Source: JBFHRB01 sp041591915 (GTDB taxonomy: Bacteria; Actinomycetota; Nitriliruptoria; Nitriliruptorales; Nitriliruptoraceae). From it: 20,002 nt of DNA. This document shows positions 14,352-20,002 of this stretch, one piece after another. A model generated the notes under the pieces. The model did not search any database, was not told the origin of the DNA, and was given only the letters and a program-made list of their open reading frames with translations. The position numbers and the translations under genes were made by a program. The stretch lies in contig JBFHRB010000027.1 of assembly GCA_041591915.1 (NCBI GenBank), forward strand, positions 1-20,002. Reading direction: 5' to 3'. Each line of letters opens with the position of its first letter. Position 1 is the first letter of the stretch.

Positions 14352-15184
14352 GCCTCTACTCCGAGATCCCGGACCTGGTCGACGACGCGACCGTGGAGGC
14401 GTTCGAGCGCGATGGCGCCGTGGTCGTGCGCGGCCTCGCGACACGCGACGAGCTGACGGCGATCGAGGCAGGCATCGAGCAGGTCCTCGCCGAGCCGAGC
14501 GACCGTTTCCTGGTCGCCAGCCAGGACGACGACACCGGCCGTTTCGTCGAGGACTTCTGCAACTGGCAGCGCGTGCCGGAGTTCGAGCGGTTCATCCGCG
14601 ACTCACGCGCCGCGGAGGTCGCCGCGGCGCTGATGCGATCACGCACCGTCCGACTCTTCCACGATCACGTGCTGGTCAAGGAGCCCGGGACGCGCCAGCG
14701 CACGCCGTGGCACCAGGACCAGCCCTACTACAACGTCGACGGGCACCAGAACTGCTCGATGTGGCTGCCCGTCGATCCCGTGCCCAGGTCCTCGACGCTC
14801 GAGTTCGTCGCCGGCTCCCACCGCGGCCCGTGGCTGATGCCGCGCACCTTCATGGACGACGAGGCGCGTTGGTTCCCGGAGGGGTCGCTCGAGGAGATCC
14901 CCGACGTCGACGGCGACCTCGCCCGCGACCCCCAGGCGCACCGGATCCTCGGCTGGGAGCTCCAGCCGGGCGACGCCGTGTTCTTCCACATGCTCACGCT
15001 CCACGCCGCCGGCGGCGTCGAGGGACCCCGTCGGCGCCGGGCGTTCTCCGTGCGGTTCCTCGGCGACGACGTGGTGCACGCCCCCCGGCCGTGGACGACC
15101 TCCCCCGAGTTCCCGGGCCTGGCCGACGAACTGCCGGCCGGGGCAGACATGGACCACCCACTGTTCCCGCTGCTGGTCGGCTGA
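14348..15184 (+). CDS. Phytanoyl-CoA dioxygenase (PhyH)-family Fe(II)/2-oxoglutarate oxygenase
   Basis: The 278-residue protein has the double-stranded beta-helix facial triad: His122 and Asp124 in WHQDQPYYN, and His219 in LTLHAAGG. An Arg-rich stretch follows (RRRRAFSVRFLGDD) in which one Arg should bind 2-oxoglutarate. SSTLEFVAGSHRGPWLMPRTF matches the conserved strand/loop of this family. Members hydroxylate or otherwise oxidise lipids, amino acids, osmolytes or natural products; phytanoyl-CoA is unlikely in bacteria and the substrate is unknown. Its GTG start overlaps the hutU stop (GTGA) with GGAGG just upstream, so it is made together with urocanase. That suggests, as inference only, a substrate linked to histidine, urocanate or imidazole compounds. 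Confidence 0.85.
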   Translation: MSLYSEIPDLVDDATVEAFERDGAVVVRGLATRDELTAIEAGIEQVLAEPSDRFLVASQDDDTGRFVEDFCNWQRVPEFERFIRDSRAAEVAAALMRSRTVRLFHDHVLVKEPGTRQRTPWHQDQPYYNVDGHQNCSMWLPVDPVPRSSTLEFVAGSHRGPWLMPRTFMDDEARWFPEGSLEEIPDVDGDLARDPQAHRILGWELQPGDAVFFHMLTLHAAGGVEGPRRRRAFSVRFLGDDVVHAPRPWTTSPEFPGLADELPAGADMDHPLFPLLVG

Positions 15185-15186
15185 GC

Positions 15187-15200
15187 CGACCGACGGGTCG
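15187..15200. terminator. Short hairpin between convergent dioxygenase and OsmC genes
   Basis: CGACC (15187-15191) and GGTCG (15196-15200) form a 5-bp stem with a 4-base loop in the 18-base convergent gap. There is no T-tract. It is a weak candidate for a bidirectional terminator. Confidence 0.25.
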
Positions 15201-15202
15201 CG

Positions 15203-15721
15203 TCAGCCCAGGGTCGTCGAGATCGGCCGTCCTGCCGTGAAGAGGTCGAGCACGGGCGAGGCCGCCTCGACGGCACGACGGAGCTCCTCGTGCCGCTCGG
15301 GCGTCGGGCCGGTCACGCGGACCTCGACGTGGATGCCATCCGGGCCGGCCGGCCGCACGCTGTCAACGCCGAAGAGGCGCCGCGGGTCGTACTCGGAACG
15401 GACCCTCACCTCGACGTCGTCGATGGGGATGCCGAGCTTCTCCGACCAGATCCGGTAGCCGACCGCGAGGCACGAGGCGAGGGCCCCGAGCGCGATGTCG
15501 ACGGGCGTCGGCGCCGCGTCGCCACCCCCGATCGACGCCGGTTCGTCAGCGGTGATCCGGTCGTCGCGCCCGTCGAACGAGATCGACACCTCGTAGCGGT
15601 CGCCGAGGTTGCCGGTCGCGGACGGCGTCATGAGCGAGGCGCCCGGACGCGACTCGAGGTAGCCGGCAACCGTCGCCAGGACCTGGGCGAGCTCGACCGT
15701 TGTCGTGCGTTCCTGCGTCAT
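15203..15721 (-). CDS. OsmC-family protein
   Basis: The 172-residue product matches OsmC/Ohr-like thiol peroxidase-fold proteins: a beta-rich N-terminal half with RYEVSISFDG, the long central helix TPVDIALGALASCLAVGYR carrying the first conserved Cys (Cys84), and the second half EVRVRSEYDPRRLFGV. In true OsmC/Ohr peroxidases a second Cys sits in the C-terminal helix; here that position reads ASPVLDLF with Ser155. That is common in the broader OsmC branch, whose members may not be classical hydroperoxidases. The ATG at 15721 overlaps the rhodanese-like gene stop (ATGA), so the pair is co-translated. Upstream in-frame codons belong to the rhodanese gene in another frame. Confidence 0.82.
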   Translation of the reverse strand: MTQERTTTVELAQVLATVAGYLESRPGASLMTPSATGNLGDRYEVSISFDGRDDRITADEPASIGGGDAAPTPVDIALGALASCLAVGYRIWSEKLGIPIDDVEVRVRSEYDPRRLFGVDSVRPAGPDGIHVEVRVTGPTPERHEELRRAVEAASPVLDLFTAGRPISTTLG

Positions 15722-16185
15722 CGGGTCACCTCCGTGAAGGTACGGGTCGGGGGGCGAGTCGGGTCGGCGACGTCGTGCCAGCGGGCTCGGCCGGCGACGG
15801 CCAGGCCGGCCGCCTGCCACGCCCGGAAGCCCCCGTCGAGGTACGCGACCGGCCCAAGGCCGAGCCGCAACCAGGTCTCCGCGATCGCAGCCGCGCGGGA
15901 TCCCGAGCCGTCGTAGAGGACGATGGTCCACGTCCGACCTGCTGACGCGCCCGCGGGTCCGCCGTCGGGCAGCAGCACGAGGCCACCGGGCACCCAGGCG
16001 GCGCCACCGATCCAGCCGTCGCGTCGGACATCCGCCATCGCCCGGACGTCCACCACGACGACGTCGGGACCCAACGCCACCAGTTCGAGCTGGTGCGGCG
16101 ACAGTGGGCGCGGGCCCCCGCCGAACACCGGACCACCCAACGACCCCGACGCCACGGCCACCGCGCCCACCGGCCCCCCTTTCAT
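15718..16185 (-). CDS. Rhodanese-like domain protein without the catalytic cysteine
   Basis: The 155-residue protein is a single rhodanese domain: LSPHQLELV, VVVVDVRAMADVRRDGWIGGAAWVPG (the aspartate-rich opening of the fold), TIVLYDGSGSRAAAIAETW at the active-site loop, and VAYLDGGFRAWQAAGL near the C-terminus. The CxxGxR loop that carries the persulfide is here Asp92-Gly-Ser-Gly-Ser-Arg97, and there is no cysteine anywhere in the protein, so sulfurtransferase activity by the usual route is impossible. The ATG at 16185 is preferred; a start at 16278 is open but would translate through a perfect inverted repeat and lacks family similarity. It is the first gene of a two-gene unit with OsmC. 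Confidence 0.75.
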   Translation of the reverse strand: MKGGPVGAVAVASGSLGGPVFGGGPRPLSPHQLELVALGPDVVVVDVRAMADVRRDGWIGGAAWVPGGLVLLPDGGPAGASAGRTWTIVLYDGSGSRAAAIAETWLRLGLGPVAYLDGGFRAWQAAGLAVAGRARWHDVADPTRPPTRTFTEVTR

Positions 16186-16195
16186 GGACACCACG

Positions 16196-16222
16196 GGGGC
16201 GTGACATTCCGTGTCACGCCCC
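16196..16222. promoter_or_regulatory. Perfect 11-bp inverted repeat in the rhodanese / TPR divergent spacer
   Basis: GGGGCGTGACA (16196-16206) and TGTCACGCCCC (16212-16222) are exact reverse complements around a 5-base spacer, TTCCG. The repeat lies in the 104-base region between two divergent starts, 11 bases ahead of the rhodanese-like gene. It could be an operator (the inner GTGACA-N5-TGTCAC looks like a dimeric regulator site) or a leader hairpin for the rhodanese transcript. Confidence 0.6.
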
Positions 16223-16253
16223 GTTACGCAGCACCTCCGTGTGCGCCCCGACG

Positions 16254-16259
16254 TAGGCT
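16254..16259 (+). promoter_or_regulatory. Putative -10 element for the TPR-like gene
   Basis: TAGGCT lies 30 bases before the GTG at 16290, leaving a leader that contains the purine-rich GGGGGCGAG ribosome site. The hexamer fits the TANNNT pattern seen at other starts here. No clear -35 is present. Confidence 0.35.
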
Positions 16260-16289
16260 CCGTGCGGACAACGGCCACGGGGGCGAGCG

Positions 16290-18341
16290 GTGCGGCACCT
16301 GCTCAGCGACGCACGACGGTCGCTCGAGGACGGCGACTTCGCTGCCGCCCTCGCCGTGCTCGAAGGCCTCACCAGCGATGGCGCCGGCCCGGCCGCCCCA
16401 CGAGCCCGAGCAGAGGTGCTCGAACCCCTGGCCACGGCCCGCTACGCCACGGGCGACCTCGAGGGGGCGGTCGCGGCGTGGGAGGAGCTGTACGCACTGC
16501 AGGTCGGCTCGGGCGACCGCATCGCCGGGGCACAGGCCGCCGTCATGGTCGCCATGTACCTCATGATGGACACGGGGCTGATGTCGCCCGTCCGCGGCTG
16601 GCTCGCGAAGGCGGACGACCTCCTGGAAGGCAGCGAGAGCACGCCGGTCCACGCGCTCCTCGCCATGGTCCGCATGTACGAGCGGTTCATGTGCGGGGAC
16701 ATGGAAGCCGCCGGTACCTGGTCGACCCGGGCAGTCGAGCTCGGCATCGCCCACGACGTGCTGCCAGCCGAGACGCTGGGACGCGTCTGTCGTGCGCGTG
16801 TCTCGATCTACCAGGGTGGTGACATCACCTCGGCGCTGGCTGCGCTGGACGAGGTCGCGGCCGTTCTCCTGTCGGGGCGCGTCGATCCGCTGACGACGGG
16901 CATGGTCTGGTGCGAGCTGATCTGTGCGGTGCAGGGCACCGGACACCTCGACCGCGCCGCACAGTGGACCGACACCATGGAGCGGTGGCGGCACGGCGTC
17001 GCCTTCGGCGGCATCCACGGCCGCTGCCGCGTGCACCGGGCCGAGCTGCTGCGCCTCCGAGGCACCTGCGAGGAGGCCGAGGCCGAGGCGCTCACCGCCC
17101 TCGAGGAACTGCGGCCGTGGATGCGCCGCGAGTTCGGCTGGCCGTTGACCGAGCTCGGGACGATCCGGCTGCGACGCGGCGACCTCGACGGGGCGGAGCA
17201 CGCCTTCCGTGAGGCGCATCAGGCCGTGTGGGATCCGCACCCCGGCCTCGCGATGGTCCGCCTCGCCCGCGGCGACGTCGAGGGCGCCAGGTCGTTGATC
17301 GCCGAAGCGCTGGCACATCCGCTCGCGATCCCGTCGAAGGAGCGACCGCCCAACGTCGCCCTGCGGCGTGCACCGCTCCTCGAGGCCCAGGTGGCGATCG
17401 CCGTCGAGGCCGCCGACCACGAGACCGCGGCCCGGGCCGTCGCGGAGCTCGACGAGATCGCCGCGCGGTACCCCAGTCCCGGGAACGCGGCCGCCGCCGG
17501 CCTCGCACGGGCGCGCCTCGCGCTCGCCACTGGGCGACCGGAGCTCGCCGTCGAGGAGGCGGGGCAGGCCGTCGTCGCGTGGGCGGACATCGGGGCTCCC
17601 TTCGAGACGGCCTCCGCACGGGTCGTGCTGGCACGAGCCCTCCGGGCCTCCGGCAACCCTGCCCGCGCCGACCTCGAGGAGGCGGCGGCCGCGTCGACGT
17701 TCGAGCGCATCGGTGCGCCCGCGTGGGCGCCGGTGTCGGACCCCGAGGCGCGGCCCTCGACGGGGCCAGGGGCCGCCGGACCCGAGGCGACCGGCATGTT
17801 CCGGCTCGAGGGCGACACGCGGACCATCTCGTACGGGGGCAGGACCGTCCTGCTGCGCGACCTCAAGGGCATGCGCCACCTGGCCCGGATGCTGTGCGAG
17901 CCGGGGCGCGAGTTCCACGCGATCGACCTCGCCGCGCTGGATGCGGGTGCCGATCCGCGGCTGGTCGATCGTTCCGACGCCGGCCCGGCCATCGATCGCC
18001 GGGCGCGTGATGCCTACCGACGCCGGCTCGCCGAGTGCGAGGCCGAGATCGAGGAGGCGCGGCGCTCGGGCGATCCAGAGCGCGCGGAACTCGCCATGGC
18101 CGACCGCGAGTACCTCGCCCGTGAGCTGGCGCGGGACACCGGCCTCGGCGGCCGGCCACGACCGGCGGCGAGCACCTCCGAGCGTGCACGCTTCAGCGTG
18201 ACGCGAGCGATCCGCTACGCGATCGAGCGGATCGCCGAACACCACCCGGAGCTCGGCAACCACCTCCGCGACGCGGTCCGCACCGGGACGTACTGCAGCT
18301 ACGAGCCCGGTCCGGGCGAGACCATCCGCTGGACCGGCTGA
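16290..18341 (+). CDS. Large TPR-like protein with conserved actinobacterial C-terminal domain
   Basis: The 683-residue protein has two parts. Residues 1 to about 470 are helical repeats rich in Ala/Leu/Glu with TPR-like spacing, for example YATGDLEGAVAAWEELYAL, RRGDLDGAEHAFREA and ATGRPELAVEEAGQAVVAW. They resemble the TPR halves of actinobacterial LuxR-type and cyclase-type regulators. Residues 503-683 form a domain opening FRLEGDTRTISYGGRTVLLRD, continuing GMRHLARMLCEPGREFHAIDL, a charged coiled-coil-like helix (AYRRRLAECEAEIEEARR), and ERARFSVTRAIRYAIERI. I recall this tail from actinobacterial ATPase/regulator proteins, but its function is unknown to me. No helix-turn-helix, cyclase, kinase or P-loop is visible. 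The GTG at 16290 is the only reasonable start. The last 43 bases overlap the convergent TetR gene. Confidence 0.8.
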   Translation: MRHLLSDARRSLEDGDFAAALAVLEGLTSDGAGPAAPRARAEVLEPLATARYATGDLEGAVAAWEELYALQVGSGDRIAGAQAAVMVAMYLMMDTGLMSPVRGWLAKADDLLEGSESTPVHALLAMVRMYERFMCGDMEAAGTWSTRAVELGIAHDVLPAETLGRVCRARVSIYQGGDITSALAALDEVAAVLLSGRVDPLTTGMVWCELICAVQGTGHLDRAAQWTDTMERWRHGVAFGGIHGRCRVHRAELLRLRGTCEEAEAEALTALEELRPWMRREFGWPLTELGTIRLRRGDLDGAEHAFREAHQAVWDPHPGLAMVRLARGDVEGARSLIAEALAHPLAIPSKERPPNVALRRAPLLEAQVAIAVEAADHETAARAVAELDEIAARYPSPGNAAAAGLARARLALATGRPELAVEEAGQAVVAWADIGAPFETASARVVLARALRASGNPARADLEEAAAASTFERIGAPAWAPVSDPEARPSTGPGAAGPEATGMFRLEGDTRTISYGGRTVLLRDLKGMRHLARMLCEPGREFHAIDLAALDAGADPRLVDRSDAGPAIDRRARDAYRRRLAECEAEIEEARRSGDPERAELAMADREYLARELARDTGLGGRPRPAASTSERARFSVTRAIRYAIERIAEHHPELGNHLRDAVRTGTYCSYEPGPGETIRWTG

Positions 18342-18943
18342 GCGGGCACCCCGGTCGACACCGCGTGGATGCGGTCGCGGATCGCGCGCCGGGTCCGGTC
18401 CATGGCGTGCTCGTCGCCGAGGCGGCGGCCCCAGTTGCCCTCCTGCAGGAACGCGTGCAGCTCGAACGCGAGCTGGGCGGGATCGACGTCGTCGCGCAGC
18501 TCGCCCTGCCGGACCGCGATGCGGATCTGCTCCTCGATCGTGTCGAGCCCGAACCGCGCCGCGCCCGCGGCGGCGGCAGCGGCAGGCCCCTCACGCTGCG
18601 CGGACTCGACCGTCGTCGTCACGAAGAAGCACCCGTGGGCGAAGGGCGGGTCAGCGAGGTAGTCGGCCCACGCCTCGAGGCCCCTGCGCAGGCGCGCGAG
18701 GCCGGGCTCGGCGTCGAGCATGCGGCCGACGATCCACTCGTTGATCACGTTCGCCGCCTCGACCGCCGCGCCGAGGTGCAGCTCCTCGATCGACGGGAAG
18801 TGGTTCGCGACCGCGCCGCGCGAGACACCGGCGTCCCTTGCCACCTGGCCGTAGGTCACCGAACCCAGGCCGTGCCGGGATGCCTGGTCCATCGCCGCAC
18901 GCAGGATGGCGGCGCGCGTCTGCGTCCCGTCACGCCCCGGCAA
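18299..18943 (-). CDS. TetR-family transcriptional repressor
   Basis: The 214-residue protein has the N-terminal TetR helix-turn-helix: TRAAILRAAMDQASRHGLGSV leads into YGQVARDAGVSRGAVANHFPS at residues 31-51. The C-terminal ligand domain contains LEAWADYLADPPFAHGCFF, a pattern common among TetR proteins for small hydrophobic ligands. The start is TTG at 18943, supported by GGAG 5 bases upstream and by the fit of the N-terminus to the family. It diverges from the SRPBCC/hydrolase pair across a strong palindrome, so autoregulation and repression of that pair are the simplest reading. Its 3' end overlaps the convergent TPR gene by 43 bases. Confidence 0.88.
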   Translation of the reverse strand: MPGRDGTQTRAAILRAAMDQASRHGLGSVTYGQVARDAGVSRGAVANHFPSIEELHLGAAVEAANVINEWIVGRMLDAEPGLARLRRGLEAWADYLADPPFAHGCFFVTTTVESAQREGPAAAAAAGAARFGLDTIEEQIRIAVRQGELRDDVDPAQLAFELHAFLQEGNWGRRLGDEHAMDRTRRAIRDRIHAVSTGVPAQPVQRMVSPGPGS

Positions 18944-18974
18944 GGCAACTCCGATCGCGTGGTCGATCTCACGG

Positions 18975-19004
18975 TTGACGATACAGTCGTATCGCCTTTA
19001 CGAT
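18975..19004 (+). promoter_or_regulatory. Promoter of the SRPBCC/hydrolase operon
   Basis: TTGACG (18975-18980) and TACGAT (18999-19004) are separated by 18 bases, a good sigma70-type -35/-10 pair. It would start transcription near 19011, about 35 bases ahead of the ATG at 19046. Most of it is covered by the inverted repeat at 18980-19015. Confidence 0.6.
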
Positions 19005-19015
19005 ACGACTGTATC
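18980..19015. promoter_or_regulatory. TetR-type operator: perfect 15-bp-arm inverted repeat
   Basis: GATACAGTCGTATCG (18980-18994) and CGATACGACTGTATC (19001-19015) are exact reverse complements around CCTTTA. Each arm itself contains GATAC-N4-GTATC, so the site looks like two adjacent dimer-binding palindromes. It overlaps the plus-strand promoter and lies 36 bases upstream of the TetR start, which is the expected place for a repressor controlling both directions. Confidence 0.8.
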
Positions 19016-19045
19016 TGATTGCGACACCCGCCTCAAGGACCCCCG

Positions 19046-19516
19046 ATGCCCCATCTGCAGCTCGAGGTCAGCCACCGCTGCGACCTCCCACCCGCCCAAC
19101 TGTGGCCGATCATCAGCGACCTCGACGCCTACGCAGACCATGCGGACGGGCTGGCGGAGACGCGGGTGACCGACGGCTCTGGCCCGACCGCCGTTCGTTC
19201 GTGCACCGACACGCGTGGCGGGACGTGGCGCGAGGCCGTCAGTGAGTGGGTCGAGGGCGAGCGCTACACCATCACGGTCGACACCGACACCTACCCGGCT
19301 CCCCTGCGGGCCATGTTCCGAGCGTTCCGCGGCACGTGGTCCGTCGAGCCCGACGGCGACGGTTCGATCGTCAGGATGGCCTTCGACGCCGACATCCGCG
19401 GTGGCGCGCTGGGCCGGGCGATGGTCGGGCCGATGAAGCGGAAGGCCGAGAAGGACGTGGCCGCAACGCTGCGCTCGTACGAGCACGCCGCACGCGAGGC
19501 GGAGGTCGACGCGTGA
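19046..19516 (+). CDS. SRPBCC (START-like) family protein
   Basis: The 156-residue protein has the helix-grip pattern: LEVSHRCDLPPAQLWPIISDLDAYADHADGL, then alternating strands (TWREAVSEWVEGERYTITVDTD, GTWSVEPDGDGSIVRMAFDADI), and a long C-terminal helix (KRKAEKDVAATLRSYEHAAREA). A hydrophobic-ligand-binding role is expected; the ligand is unknown. It is not closely similar to the SRPBCC protein at 6538-6987. The ATG at 19046 has AAGGA 7 bases upstream; an upstream TTG at 19019 lies in the operator-proximal leader and is unlikely. Its stop overlaps the hydrolase start (GTGA), so both products are made together under the TetR-controlled promoter. Confidence 0.8.
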   Translation: MPHLQLEVSHRCDLPPAQLWPIISDLDAYADHADGLAETRVTDGSGPTAVRSCTDTRGGTWREAVSEWVEGERYTITVDTDTYPAPLRAMFRAFRGTWSVEPDGDGSIVRMAFDADIRGGALGRAMVGPMKRKAEKDVAATLRSYEHAAREAEVDA

Positions 19517-20002
19517 GCGGCGCCCGCGTGGCCGGGACCCGCCCCGACTGGGTCGACGACGAGCTGTTCCCGTTCGAGTCGCGGTTCCTCGACCTCGATG
19601 GACACACCATCCACTACGTCGACGAGGGTGAGGGGCCCACGCTCCTGCTCTACCACGGCAACCCGACGTGGTCGTTCCTCTACCGCGACCTGATCGCGGG
19701 GCTGCGCGACCGGTTCCGCTGCATCGCCTGGGACTACCCGGGGTTCGGGCTGTCGGCGGCACGAGCCGGCTACGGGTTCACACCGGCCGAGCACGCTGAC
19801 GTCGCCACCGCATTCGTCGACGCGCTCGACCTCACTGACGTGACCCCGATGGTCCAGGACTGGGGCGGACCCATCGGGATGGCGGCCGCGGTCCGGCAAC
19901 CGGAGCGGTATCGGGCCTTCATCATCGGCAACACGTGGGCCTGGCCGACCACCGACCTCGGCGCGAAGATCTTCTCGAACGTCCTCGGCGGCCCGATCGG
20001 CA
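19513..20002 (+). CDS. Alpha/beta hydrolase, haloalkane dehalogenase-like (3' end outside window)
   Basis: The 163 visible residues form the N-terminal part of an alpha/beta-hydrolase of haloalkane dehalogenase type: FLDLDGHTIHYVDEGEGPTLLLYHGNPTWSFLYR, the DYPGFGLS loop, and the nucleophile elbow VQDWGGPIGM. Asp116 would be the nucleophile. Trp117 beside it and Asn50 of HGNPTWS match the halide-stabilising pair of dehalogenases. Related epoxide hydrolases and other hydrolases share parts of this, and the cap domain and catalytic His lie beyond the window, so activity is not settled. The GTG start overlaps the SRPBCC stop, giving translational coupling, and both genes sit behind a TetR operator, which fits an inducible response to a hydrophobic or halogenated compound. 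Confidence 0.8.
   Translation, partial: MSGARVAGTRPDWVDDELFPFESRFLDLDGHTIHYVDEGEGPTLLLYHGNPTWSFLYRDLIAGLRDRFRCIAWDYPGFGLSAARAGYGFTPAEHADVATAFVDALDLTDVTPMVQDWGGPIGMAAAVRQPERYRAFIIGNTWAWPTTDLGAKIFSNVLGGPIG

Noticed and set aside
11904..14444. 846-codon minus-strand frame across hutH and hutU
   Set aside because: It is opposite two unambiguous enzymes, spans two genes and their spacer, and its translation is Arg/Val/Asp-rich with no domain. Long antisense frames are expected at this GC content.
15722..16207. N-terminal extension of the OsmC frame
   Set aside because: The extra 162 residues are an out-of-frame reading of the rhodanese-like gene. The ATG at 15721 overlaps that gene's stop and starts the OsmC domain.
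16224..18263. 679-codon minus-strand frame opposite the TPR-like gene
   Set aside because: It has no recognisable motif. The plus-strand frame has TPR-like repeats, a conserved C-terminal domain, a promoter-like hexamer and a ribosome site.
18299..18341. Possible frameshift or misassembly where the TPR-like and TetR genes overlap
   Set aside because: Both frames end in plausible C-termini, and a 43-base tail-to-tail overlap is common in compact actinobacterial genomes.

Overview
The window is about 20 kb of very GC-rich, tightly packed bacterial DNA. Codons end mostly in G or C, GTG and TTG starts are common, Shine-Dalgarno sequences are purine-rich, and several -10 hexamers have the TANNNT form. 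The histidine ammonia-lyase carries the Cys-Ser-Gly cofactor triad I recall from Streptomyces. All this points to an actinobacterium, perhaps a deep-branching lineage (Nitriliruptoria- or Acidimicrobiia-like), but the taxon cannot be fixed from the sequence alone. I see no tRNA, rRNA, transposase, integrase, phage gene or CRISPR array, and no gene-free stretch longer than about 150 bases. It reads as ordinary chromosome.

Layout. (1) 1-2.6 kb: an AlkD-like DNA alkylation repair protein, a convergent Gfo/Idh/MocA oxidoreductase, and a SAM methyltransferase divergent from the oxidoreductase. (2) 2.6-7.0 kb, minus strand: a START-like (SRPBCC) protein, an atypical short-chain dehydrogenase, a two-domain GT2+GT4 glycosyltransferase and an isoprenylcysteine-methyltransferase-like membrane protein. 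The last two are spaced as an operon; the glycosyltransferase probably also has its own promoter. (3) 7.1-10.3 kb: a zinc (or manganese) uptake module. A Fur/Zur-type repressor gene runs convergently into the permease gene; the binding-protein and permease genes form one operon; the ATPase gene is divergent. A strong palindrome between the two divergent arms is the natural candidate for the Zur operator. (4) 10.35-15.2 kb: a small membrane protein, then histidine ammonia-lyase (hutH), urocanate hydratase (hutU) and a translationally coupled Fe(II)/2-oxoglutarate dioxygenase. The later hut genes (hutI, hutF/hutG) are not in the window.

(5) 15.2-18.3 kb: an OsmC-family protein overlapping a rhodanese-like gene that lacks the catalytic cysteine, then, across a divergent spacer with an 11-bp perfect inverted repeat, a large TPR-like protein with a conserved C-terminal domain but no visible DNA-binding or enzymatic domain. 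(6) 18.3-20.0 kb: a TetR-family repressor divergent from an SRPBCC protein and a haloalkane-dehalogenase-like hydrolase cut by the window end. A perfect 15-bp-arm inverted repeat lies over the shared promoter.

The points most worth follow-up are the two operator-like palindromes and the regulons they imply, the dioxygenase coupled to the histidine genes, and three enzyme-family proteins whose expected catalytic or pocket residue is replaced (SDR Tyr to Ile, rhodanese Cys to Asp, AlkD Trp to Arg). Nothing here amounts to a clearly new defence or mobile system.
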